Source of the DNA: Tautonia sociabilis
GTDB taxonomy: Bacteria > Planctomycetota > Planctomycetia > Isosphaerales > Isosphaeraceae
Length of the DNA stretch: 64,000 nucleotides
NCBI RefSeq assembly: GCF_003977685.1
Contig: NZ_RYZH01000024.1
Coordinates: 34,478 to 98,477 of the forward strand
Reading direction: 5' to 3'
Part shown: one piece after another, positions 1 through 8,967 of the stretch
Layout of the letters: every line of letters starts with the position of its first letter
Position numbering within the stretch: position 1 is the stretch's first letter
Notes under the pieces: generated by a model
What the model was told of the DNA's origin: nothing
The model's input: only the letters and a program-made list of their open reading frames with translations
Databases searched by the model: none
Made by a program: the position numbers and the translations under genes

Positions 1-1068
<1,068 letters not shown>

Positions 1069-1235
1069 TCGCCGTCCGGGGCGGGAGGCGCCGGAGGCCG
1101 CCCCGAGACGTTGGAGCGGGAGGGGAGGCCGGTCGGCCGGGGCGCCGAGGCCCGTCCCCTCGGGAGGGCCCCGACTCGGACGACCGCCAGGCCGCCCGTC
1201 GGGGGGACGGTCGCCGAGGAGCCAGGCGTGCTCGA

Positions 1236-1268
1236 TTGTGTTCCCGATTCGCGTTTCGGGAATAGAAT
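1236..1268 (+). promoter_or_regulatory. Inverted repeat over a putative promoter of the ABC exporter operon
   Basis: A perfect 7-bp inverted repeat, TTCCCGA-N8-TCGGGAA (1241-1262), directly abuts a -10-like TAGAAT (1263-1268). TGTTCC (1239-1244) sits 18 bp upstream as a poor -35. This places a dyad between and over the promoter elements, as for a repressor operator or a MerR-type activator site. The ATPase start is 75 bp downstream. Sequence is direct observation; the regulatory role is inference. Confidence 0.4.
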
Positions 1269-1343
1269 GGCCTAGGGTTCCCCGTCGGGCGGATCGGAGC
1301 CGCCCCCCCCTTGCGACTGATCGAGAGAGGTCGGGCGGCCCCG

Positions 1344-2102
<759 letters not shown>

Positions 2103-2399
2103 CCGGCCGGCCCCCCTCGGCGAGACGACGTCCGTCGCGACGAGGCGGGCCGGACCGCATCGGGGACCGGCGGCCCCGGGGATGGCTGAGGGCTGACGAG
2201 GGGAGGAGGCCCCCCTCGGGGGGAGCCGCCTTGGCCCTCGCCGTGATGCTCCCGGCCCCGATCGGCCGACGATGGGGTTCTCGCTCCAGTTGTCCGGCGT
2301 CGGGAATTGGTCCTGGTCCCCTCGCATGAGTCAGTAGCCCCCGGCCCCGGCCTCTCGCCGCCGGCCGATCCCCGAGACCCCTTCCGAGCGCGTCGAACC

Positions 2400-4580
2400 A
2401 TGCGATGGTCCCGCATTCGCCTGATCTTCGGCCGAGAGCTGCGCGACCAGCTCCGAGACCGCCGGACCATCTTCATGATCTTCGTCCTGCCGGTGCTGCT
2501 CTACCCGATCCTCGGCTTCACGGTGAAGACGCTGGCCGAGGCGTTCGACAACACGGTTCGCCGCGTGGTTGTTGTCGGCGCCGAGTATCTGCCGGACGAG
2601 CCCCCGCTGCTGACCGAGGGGGAGGGGGGCTTCCTCCGATTCGACCCCGGGCTGTTCGACGGCGGCGGCTCCCCTCCCCTGCTCATCGAGCCCGTTCCCC
2701 CCGGGGGCCGCTGGGACGATCCTCAGCAGCAGTTGGCCGCCCTCCGGAACGGCGAGGCCGACGTGATCGTCGACATCCCGGCGGAGGTCCGGGGGCAGAT
2801 CACTCGGCTGGAGCGTCCCACCTTCAAGATCGCCTACCTGCGCTCCGACGAGCAGAGCCTGGCCACGTACCAGGTTGTCGAGGACGTGATCGCCCGCTGG
2901 CAGGACGCCATCGTCGCCCGGCGCCTGGCCGCCGACGAGAAGCCCGCCGAGTATGTCGCCCCGGTCGAGGTCGAGGCGGTCGATCTCGCCCGGCAGGTTC
3001 TCGGCTCCTCCGCCTCGGGAGTGAGCGTCTGGGCCCGCCTGTTCCCCTTCCTGCTGGTGATGATGGCCCTGACCGGCGCCTTCTATCCGGCGGTCGACCT
3101 GTGCGCCGGCGAGAAGGAGCGGGGAACGATGGAGACGCTGCTCATCAGTCCCGCCTTGCGCTCGGAGATCGTCGTCGGCAAGTTCCTCACCGTGATGGCC
3201 GCCAGCGCCGGCACGGCGCTGCTGAACCTGGCGAGCATGGGGCTGACCATGGCCGTCCTCGGGCCGCAGCTCGCCGCCGGAGCCGCCGGGCCCGGCTCCC
3301 CCATGGACGAGCTGGCCCCCCCCTCGCCGATCGCGCTGGCCTGGATCGTCGTTCTGCTGATCCCGCTTTCGGGGTTCTTCAGCGCCGTCTGCCTGGCCCT
3401 CGCCGTGCTCGCCCGGAGCATGAAGGAGGGGCAGTATTACATGACGCCCCTCTACCTGATCTCCCTGCCGCTGATCTTCCTGACGCTCATGCCCGGGGTG
3501 GACCTGAACCCGTTCTATAGCCTGGTGCCGATCACGGGCGTCTCGCTGCTGTTGAAGAAGCTGATCCTGGAGCAGTACGTCGAGGCCCGGCCGTATTTCC
3601 TGCCGGTGCTGCTGTCGACGATCGTCTACGGGCTGATTGCCCTCCGCTGGGCGGTCGGCCAGTTCCGCACCGAGCAGGTCCTCTTCCGGGAGGCCGAGCG
3701 GTTCGACCTCGGCTCCTGGGTTCGCCACCTCGTCCGGGATCGCGGCCCGGTCCCCTCCGGCGGCCAGGCGGTCGCCTGCTTCGCGATCATCCTGGCGCTG
3801 TCCTGGTACACGTCGATCCTGCTGACCAGGACTGATCCCCTGGTGGCCCTGGCCCTCGGCCAGCTCGTCTTCATCCTGGTGCCGCCGACGGCGATGGCGC
3901 TGGTCCTGACCTCCAGCCCCCGGCGGACCCTCCGCCTGCGATGGCCCGGCTGGGCGCCGATCCTGCTGGCGACCGGCCTGGCGGCGACGCTCAACCCGCT
4001 GACGGCGGAGCTTCGGCCCGTCGTCACGGACCTCTTCCCCATCCCTCCCGCCGTCGAACAGGCCCTGGAGGCCCTCCAGGCCGCCATCCCCAACCTGGCG
4101 ACCGCCGTGCTGCTGATCGCCGTCATCCCGGCCATCTGCGAGGAGGTCGCCTTCCGCGGCTACATCCTCTCCGGTCTGGAGACGGCGCATTCGAGAGGGG
4201 TGGCGATCGTCCTCTCGGCCTTCCTGTTCGCCTTCCTGCACGTGCTCATCAGCCTTTTCCAACAATTTTTCAATGCCGCGCTGCTTGGCCTGGTGCTCGG
4301 CTGGATGGCCTTGAAGACGCGCAGCCTCTTCCCCAGCATCGCCTTCCACCTGACGAACAACGCCCTTGCCGTGCTCGGCCCGTCGCTCTCGGTCGGGTGG
4401 CTGTACCGCGACCAGACCCTGTTCCTCTATCGATGGCCGATCGTCGCCTTCGGCGCGGTGGCTTCGATCGGCCTGCTCGCGGTGCTGGACCGGATCGGGC
4501 AGACTAAGGCGGACGATCCCGTCGCCGCCGATCTTCCGGCCGATCAGCTCGCCGGCGCCTCCGCCGCCGGGCCCGAATGA
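2400..4580 (+). CDS. ABC-2 permease fused to a CPBP intramembrane metalloprotease
   Basis: A 726-residue integral membrane protein with two parts. The N-terminal part is a NatB-type ABC-2 permease: first membrane helix around residues 23-44, a large extracytoplasmic loop to about residue 205, then a helix bundle with the ABC-2 signature GEKERGTMETLLISP. The C-terminal part is a CPBP (Abi/Rce1-type) protease domain. It keeps the catalytic EExxxR motif as EEVAFR (E581, E582, R586) and histidines in FLH (H614) and FHLTNN (H650). The ATG at 2400 is chosen because the sequence before it is Pro/Arg-rich and not membrane-like, and homologues begin near MRWSRIRLIF. It pairs with the upstream ATPase, and its stop overlaps the next gene by 4 bp. 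Such fusions occur in planctomycetes. What is exported or cleaved is unknown. Confidence 0.87.
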   Translation: MRWSRIRLIFGRELRDQLRDRRTIFMIFVLPVLLYPILGFTVKTLAEAFDNTVRRVVVVGAEYLPDEPPLLTEGEGGFLRFDPGLFDGGGSPPLLIEPVPPGGRWDDPQQQLAALRNGEADVIVDIPAEVRGQITRLERPTFKIAYLRSDEQSLATYQVVEDVIARWQDAIVARRLAADEKPAEYVAPVEVEAVDLARQVLGSSASGVSVWARLFPFLLVMMALTGAFYPAVDLCAGEKERGTMETLLISPALRSEIVVGKFLTVMAASAGTALLNLASMGLTMAVLGPQLAAGAAGPGSPMDELAPPSPIALAWIVVLLIPLSGFFSAVCLALAVLARSMKEGQYYMTPLYLISLPLIFLTLMPGVDLNPFYSLVPITGVSLLLKKLILEQYVEARPYFLPVLLSTIVYGLIALRWAVGQFRTEQVLFREAERFDLGSWVRHLVRDRGPVPSGGQAVACFAIILALSWYTSILLTRTDPLVALALGQLVFILVPPTAMALVLTSSPRRTLRLRWPGWAPILLATGLAATLNPLTAELRPVVTDLFPIPPAVEQALEALQAAIPNLATAVLLIAVIPAICEEVAFRGYILSGLETAHSRGVAIVLSAFLFAFLHVLISLFQQFFNAALLGLVLGWMALKTRSLFPSIAFHLTNNALAVLGPSLSVGWLYRDQTLFLYRWPIVAFGAVASIGLLAVLDRIGQTKADDPVAADLPADQLAGASAAGPE

Positions 4581-5917
4581 CGCTCCCCCGAGCCCGATCC
4601 CCAATGCCCACCGCCGCCGACGACCTCACTCTGGCCTGCCGGTTCGCCTTCCCGGTCGAGGGAGATCCGGTTCCCGATGCCCGGGTGACGATCCGGTCGG
4701 GCCGCATCCTCGCCGTCGAGCCGGCCGCCCCCGGCACCCGGGCCGCCGACATCGACCTGGGCAACATCGCCATCCTCCCCGGCTTCGTCAACGCCCACAC
4801 CCACCTGGAGCTCTCCCCCCTCGGCGGCGAGCCCGACCGGGACGATCCCGAATCGTGGCCCGAGGACGAGATCGACTGGCTCCGTCGCGTGATCGCCCAC
4901 CGTCGCGACCGCGCTGCCGAGGCCCTCCGGTCGGCCGTCGACCGCAACCTCGACGAGGCCATCCGCGCCGGCACCACCTTGCTGGCCGACACCGCCACCG
5001 CCGGCCTGAGCTGGCCGGCCGTCTCCGCCGCCCCGCTCCGAGCCGTTGTGTTCGCCGAGTTGATCGGGCTGAGGCGCATGCGGGGGCTGGAAACCAACCG
5101 ACACGCCTGGGACTGGATCGGCTCGATCGGCCCGGCCGAGCAGGTTGTCGCCAACGCCCGGCCCGGCCTCAGCCCGCACGCCCCCTACAGCACCGCCGGC
5201 TGGCTCTACCACCGCTCCGCCTCGAGCGGGATGCCGCTCTCCACCCACCTGGCCGAGCTCCCCGAGGAGCTGGAGCTGCTCCGCTCCCGATCCGGCCGCC
5301 TGCGCCGCTTCCTCGAAGACCTCGGCGCCTGGGACGATGAGTGGGAACCGCTCAGTCCCGAGCCGGCCGATTACGTCCGCCAGGGGGCCCTCCGCCAGGC
5401 CGACTGGATCATCGCGCACGGCACCTACCTGGAGCCCGACGACTTCTGGCAGCTCCGCCCCGAAGCCGCCCCGGACGGCCACCGGGTCGCGGTTGCCTAC
5501 TGCCCGCGCACTCACGCCCGGTTCGGCCACCGGCCGCACCCGTTCCGCCAGATGCTCGAGCACGGGGTTGTCGTCTGCCTCGGGACCGACAGCCGGGCCT
5601 CGGCCCCCAGCCTTGCCATCCTCGACGAGATCCGCTTCCTCCGCCGCCGCGATCCCTCGCTCAGCGGCCAGCTTCTGCTGACGATGGGGACCCTCTTCGG
5701 CGCCTGGGCGCTCCGGGCCGACACCGTCACCGGCAGCCTCAAGCCCGGCAAGTCGGCCGACCTGGCCCTCGTCCCGCTCCCGGACCGAGACGACGCCGAT
5801 CCCTATTCCCTGCTGCTCGACTCCGACCTGCCGGTCGCCGCCTCCTGCTTCGAGGGCCATTTCCGCCCCAACCCGGACTGGCCCCCGGGCGCGGACCTTC
5901 CCTCCTCTCCATTCTGA
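4577..5917 (+). CDS. Amidohydrolase (MtaD/SsnA/MqnX-like deaminase)
   Basis: A 446-residue metal-dependent hydrolase of the amidohydrolase superfamily, probably a deaminase of a purine-like or similar N-heterocyclic substrate. Visible ligands are NAHTH (H74, H76), LSPHAPYS, STHLAE, AHGTYLE and the catalytic aspartate in CLGTDSRAS. A typical beta-sandwich start and end (VTIRSGRILAVE; LKPGKSADLALV) flank the barrel. The start ATG overlaps the permease stop (ATGA), implying translational coupling; an internal ATG at 4604 is possible. With mqnC 3.5 kb upstream, aminofutalosine deaminase (MqnX) is a reasonable candidate. S-adenosylhomocysteine/methylthioadenosine deaminase or an unrelated chlorohydrolase are alternatives. 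Family assignment is firm; substrate is inference. Confidence 0.82.
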   Translation: MTLPRARSPMPTAADDLTLACRFAFPVEGDPVPDARVTIRSGRILAVEPAAPGTRAADIDLGNIAILPGFVNAHTHLELSPLGGEPDRDDPESWPEDEIDWLRRVIAHRRDRAAEALRSAVDRNLDEAIRAGTTLLADTATAGLSWPAVSAAPLRAVVFAELIGLRRMRGLETNRHAWDWIGSIGPAEQVVANARPGLSPHAPYSTAGWLYHRSASSGMPLSTHLAELPEELELLRSRSGRLRRFLEDLGAWDDEWEPLSPEPADYVRQGALRQADWIIAHGTYLEPDDFWQLRPEAAPDGHRVAVAYCPRTHARFGHRPHPFRQMLEHGVVVCLGTDSRASAPSLAILDEIRFLRRRDPSLSGQLLLTMGTLFGAWALRADTVTGSLKPGKSADLALVPLPDRDDADPYSLLLDSDLPVAASCFEGHFRPNPDWPPGADLPSSPF

Positions 5918-6079
5918 GAGGCCAAGATTCGCGCCGGGCTTCGACGGGCGGTCGGACGGAGAAGCGATCCGGGGCGGCCCTGACCGCCCGAGCACGGCAC
6001 GCCATGGTGCCTGGGCGGGGGGGAGCCGGCCCTCACCGCGGTCGGGAACACCCGAGGCCGCCCGGCCTGAGCGATTGGC

Positions 6080-6211
6080 TCAGCCCTCGGTCGGGGGGGG
6101 TGCGGCGGCCTTGGCCTTGTCTTGCCGGATCTTGCGCGGTTTCGGTCGGCTCTTGCCGTAGGAGTGCCGGAACAGCTTGCCGCGCTTGGTCCGCTTATCA
6201 CCCTTGCCCAT
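6080..6211 (-). CDS. 30S ribosomal protein bTHX
   Basis: A 43-residue, strongly basic protein that begins MGKGDKRTKRGKLFRHSYGK, closely matching the Thermus THX peptide, which sits in the head of the small ribosomal subunit. Like THX it is almost all Lys/Arg/Gly in its first 30 residues. It then has an Ala/Pro-rich tail not seen in the Thermus protein. The ATG at 6211 is chosen because family members start exactly there; the open frame upstream has no family similarity. A 6-bp hairpin (CTGAGC-GATTG-GCTCAG, 6067-6083) overlaps the stop codon and may act as a weak terminator. It is convergent with the amidohydrolase gene and lies downstream of the membrane protein gene on the same strand. Confidence 0.85.
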   Translation of the reverse strand: MGKGDKRTKRGKLFRHSYGKSRPKPRKIRQDKAKAAAPPPTEG

Positions 6212-6309
6212 CGGCGGGTCGTCCTTCGCTGAGTGGATCGGATGGGGGCGATCCGGCCGCCCGGCTCGGGCACACCCTCCCCCCCGTGGAGACATCGGAA
6301 GCTGTCATC

Positions 6310-7569
6310 TTACCAGCCGGCCGGGGGGGATTCCAGGCCGAGCGGGGGCGGTTTCCCGCCTTCCTGGTTTCCAGGCGACGACGGATCGCCCCGATCGTCC
6401 GGGTCGGGCCCAGGGACCGGGCCGGGAGCGAAGGGCCTGGCGTCCTCTTCGGGGAGGCCGAGGTCGGCCCAGGGGGTGCCGTCGACCTCCTGCCGCAGCA
6501 GCACGTAGATCCGGGCCGCCGCCGACCAGGCATAGGTGAAGATCCAGGCCGACAGCAGCCCGCCGACGACGGCCGACCAGGGCCCGATCGCCGGAGGCCC
6601 GGCCGTCCCCGGCCCGGATCCGAGCCAAAACGCCGGTCCGATGCGGTCCTCCGGCCCTCCGATCGCCAGCGACCAGGCGGTCAGGTGGACCACCAGCCGG
6701 GCGAACGCCGAGGCGATCAGGATTCCCGCCGCCCCTCCCGCCCAGGCCGCCAGCACCGCCAGGGCGAAGGAGCCCGGCCGCCAAGCCAGGTAGCCGAAGC
6801 TCCGGCCGATCGCCTCGAACGCGTCTTCCCCCTCCACGACGACGGTCAGCACCATCAGCGGCCAGCCGATCACCACTCCGATCAGCAGGATCGCCATCGG
6901 AACCGAGAGCACCAGGGGAAGCCCCAGCAGCACCTCCGCCACCGCGTCGGCCTCCGGGGCACCCGGCTGGTCGAGCCGCCCGAGAACCGCTCCCGGGGCC
7001 GCCAGCGGTCCCAGCAGCAGCAGCGGGACGACGGGGGCCGCCACCAGCGCCCCCGTTCGACGGAGCACGAACCGAAGCGAGGTCCGCAGCCTGGGCCGCT
7101 CGATCGATCCCCCCGCCCGGAGTGCCGCCATCCGGCCGATCGTCCCTCCGGCCACCCCCCAGACGAGCAGCACCCAGAGGGTCGCCAGCGCCGACCGGCA
7201 GAACGAGCCGTTCCCCTGGCCGATCGCGAAGACGCCGGCGATCGGCCCGAGGAGCACCCGGATCGGCCGAGCCGCCGCCATCGCTCCCGTGGTCATCGCC
7301 CCGACCAGCCCGGGCCCGCCGGCGGCCGAGTCCCAGCCCGGCACTCCTCCCGGGCCGACCGCCTCCCGGAGGGTTTCCCCCGGCTCCCGGCCGAAGGCGA
7401 CATCCAGCGCCGCCCAGCCCCCTTGCATCAGCAGCAGGCCGAGCCCCGCCAGCACCAGCGCCCGGGCGTCTCCCGACGTGCTCAGGGCGCCCAGGATCCG
7501 GGCGTATCTCGGCCAGGCTGCTTCGCGATCCAGTGCCGGGGGGAGCGACGATCGGGCGGGTTCGGCCAC
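6310..7569 (-). CDS. Polytopic membrane protein of unknown function
   Basis: A 419-residue hydrophobic protein that I do not recognise. Visible membrane segments include ALVLAGLGLLLMQGGW, ALATLWVLLVWGVAGGTIG, GALVAAPVVPLLLLGPLA, VLLGLPLVLSVPMAILLIGV, SFALAVLAAWAGGAAGI and a final helix near the end, giving about six or seven helices. The last 45 residues are Pro/Gly/Asp-rich and probably cytoplasmic. No catalytic motif is evident. The start follows the manA stop by 49 bp on the same strand, so the two are likely co-transcribed from the manA promoter. Nothing in the sequence ties it to mannose metabolism. Codon use matches its neighbours, which supports a real gene. Confidence 0.7.
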   Translation of the reverse strand: MAEPARSSLPPALDREAAWPRYARILGALSTSGDARALVLAGLGLLLMQGGWAALDVAFGREPGETLREAVGPGGVPGWDSAAGGPGLVGAMTTGAMAAARPIRVLLGPIAGVFAIGQGNGSFCRSALATLWVLLVWGVAGGTIGRMAALRAGGSIERPRLRTSLRFVLRRTGALVAAPVVPLLLLGPLAAPGAVLGRLDQPGAPEADAVAEVLLGLPLVLSVPMAILLIGVVIGWPLMVLTVVVEGEDAFEAIGRSFGYLAWRPGSFALAVLAAWAGGAAGILIASAFARLVVHLTAWSLAIGGPEDRIGPAFWLGSGPGTAGPPAIGPWSAVVGGLLSAWIFTYAWSAAARIYVLLRQEVDGTPWADLGLPEEDARPFAPGPVPGPDPDDRGDPSSPGNQEGGKPPPLGLESPPAGW

Positions 7570-7618
7570 GACAAGGCTCCGGGAACAGGCCCCGAGGCGG
7601 GCGGCGCGCCGGCCCGAC

Positions 7619-8614
7619 TCAGGGCACCGAGCAGGTGAGGATCATCGCCGCTCCCCCCTCGGGAGAGATCGGGCAGGCCCCGATCGAGGCCGGCAGGAGC
7701 AGCGTCTGGCCGAAGCCGACCCGGTAGGATTCGCCCCCCGACCGCACCGTTGCCGCTCCCCCCAGACCGATCAGCGCCGTGAACCGGGCCCCGTCGGGGT
7801 CTCCCACCGTCGCCTGGCCGGAGAGCCGGAGCCGGGAGAGCCAGAAATACGGGCAGCGCACCAGGTGTTCGAGCACCCCTCCCTCGACCGGCTCCGGCTG
7901 CGTCCGTACCGGGCCGACGGGCCCCTGGGAGAAGTCCGTGACCTCCAACGCCTCGGCGATGTGCAGCGGCCTTGGCTTCCCGTCTGGGCCGACGCGCCCC
8001 CAGTCGAAGACCCGGAACGTGGCGTCGGACATCTGCTGGACCTCGGCCAGCATCACCCCCGCGCCGATGGCGTGCACCGTGCCGGCGGGGATGTGGATGC
8101 AGTCGCCGGGCTTTGGCTCGAAGGCGTGCAACAGCTCCTCGACCCGGCCGTGTTCCAGCGCCTCGGCGAACCGCGGCCGAGTGACGCCGTCCTTCAGGCC
8201 CGCGAAGATCGTGCTGCCCGGCTCGGCGGCGATGACCACCCAGGATTCGTTCTTGCCGTTGTCGTCGGCCAGCCGACGGCCCTGCTCGTCGTCGGGGTGG
8301 ACCTGGACCGAGAGGACCTGATGGGCGTCGATGAACTTCACCAGCAGGGGGAACTGGGAGCGAGGGGCCGTCGCCGGGCCGAGCAACTCGGCCCCCCGCG
8401 AGCGGACCAGCTCGTGCAGCGAGGTCCCGGCCAGCGGCCCGTCGGCGACGAGGCTCTGACCGTGGCGGTGGTCGGCGATCTCCCAGGACTCGGCGTAGTC
8501 CGATTCCGGGCCGATCGGCTTGCCCAGCACGCTCCCCAGGCGGCGGCCCCCCCAGATCAGGCGCTTCAGGATCGGCTCGAACCGCAGCGGGCCCAGGGGA
8601 GGCGAGGTGGTCAT
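7619..8614 (-). CDS. manA: Mannose-6-phosphate isomerase, class I
   Basis: A 331-residue cupin enzyme that interconverts mannose-6-phosphate and fructose-6-phosphate in the cytoplasm, feeding GDP-mannose for surface polysaccharide. Zinc-site motifs are visible: LLVKFIDAHQVLSVQVHPDD (Gln/His ligands) and HIPAGTVHAIGAGVMLAEVQ (ligand His), followed by SDATFRVFDWGR. The N-terminus PLRFEPILKRLIWGG is characteristic of the short class I enzymes. The ATG at 8614 is used because the family begins a few residues before this motif; the longer open frame upstream is Arg/Pro-rich. A good promoter lies at 8686-8715. The membrane protein at 6310-7569 follows in the same direction. Confidence 0.92.
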   Translation of the reverse strand: MTTSPPLGPLRFEPILKRLIWGGRRLGSVLGKPIGPESDYAESWEIADHRHGQSLVADGPLAGTSLHELVRSRGAELLGPATAPRSQFPLLVKFIDAHQVLSVQVHPDDEQGRRLADDNGKNESWVVIAAEPGSTIFAGLKDGVTRPRFAEALEHGRVEELLHAFEPKPGDCIHIPAGTVHAIGAGVMLAEVQQMSDATFRVFDWGRVGPDGKPRPLHIAEALEVTDFSQGPVGPVRTQPEPVEGGVLEHLVRCPYFWLSRLRLSGQATVGDPDGARFTALIGLGGAATVRSGGESYRVGFGQTLLLPASIGACPISPEGGAAMILTCSVP

Positions 8615-8967
8615 GACTCGTCCCTTCGCGTCGGTCGATCGTCGAGGATGCTCGGCGGCCCCCTCCTCGGGGCGGGGCAGCACGACTTGTACGGGAAAAC
8701 GCCCCGCGCTGTCCAGCCGGGCGAGCCCGGCCGATCGGGGAGACCGGCCCATCCGTCCCCTCGACCGGGCCGGGGCCCTCGGCGACGCCGCCGATGGCTC
8801 GCTCCCGGGTTCGGCCCGGGGAGGCCGGCGTCGGAGCCGGTCGGTTCTCCCGCGGGGGGGCCGGCCTCCCAAGTGCCGGAGGCCGCCGGTGACACCGGAG
8901 ATCGAGGACCGATCGCCTCGTGATCGGCCGCCGGCCCCGCTCGATCCCCCGGCCCGCCGGTCGTAAG
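8615..8967. other. Divergent intergenic region between manA and the TM/TPR gene
   Basis: Holds the manA promoter (8686-8715). The rest is very GC-rich with many CGAT/CCGGCC-type words and no reading frame that resembles a known family. A -10-like TAAGAT at 8964-8969 may serve the rightward gene. Confidence 0.5.
8686..8715 (-). promoter_or_regulatory. Predicted sigma-70-type promoter for manA
   Basis: On the minus strand TGGACA (8715-8710) and TACAAG (8691-8686) are separated by 18 bp. The -35 differs from TTGACA at one base. The predicted transcript would start about 65 bp before the manA ATG. Confidence 0.5.

Noticed and set aside
2331..4604. Minus-strand open frame opposite the permease-protease gene
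   Set aside because: No membrane pattern or motif; shadow of the true gene.
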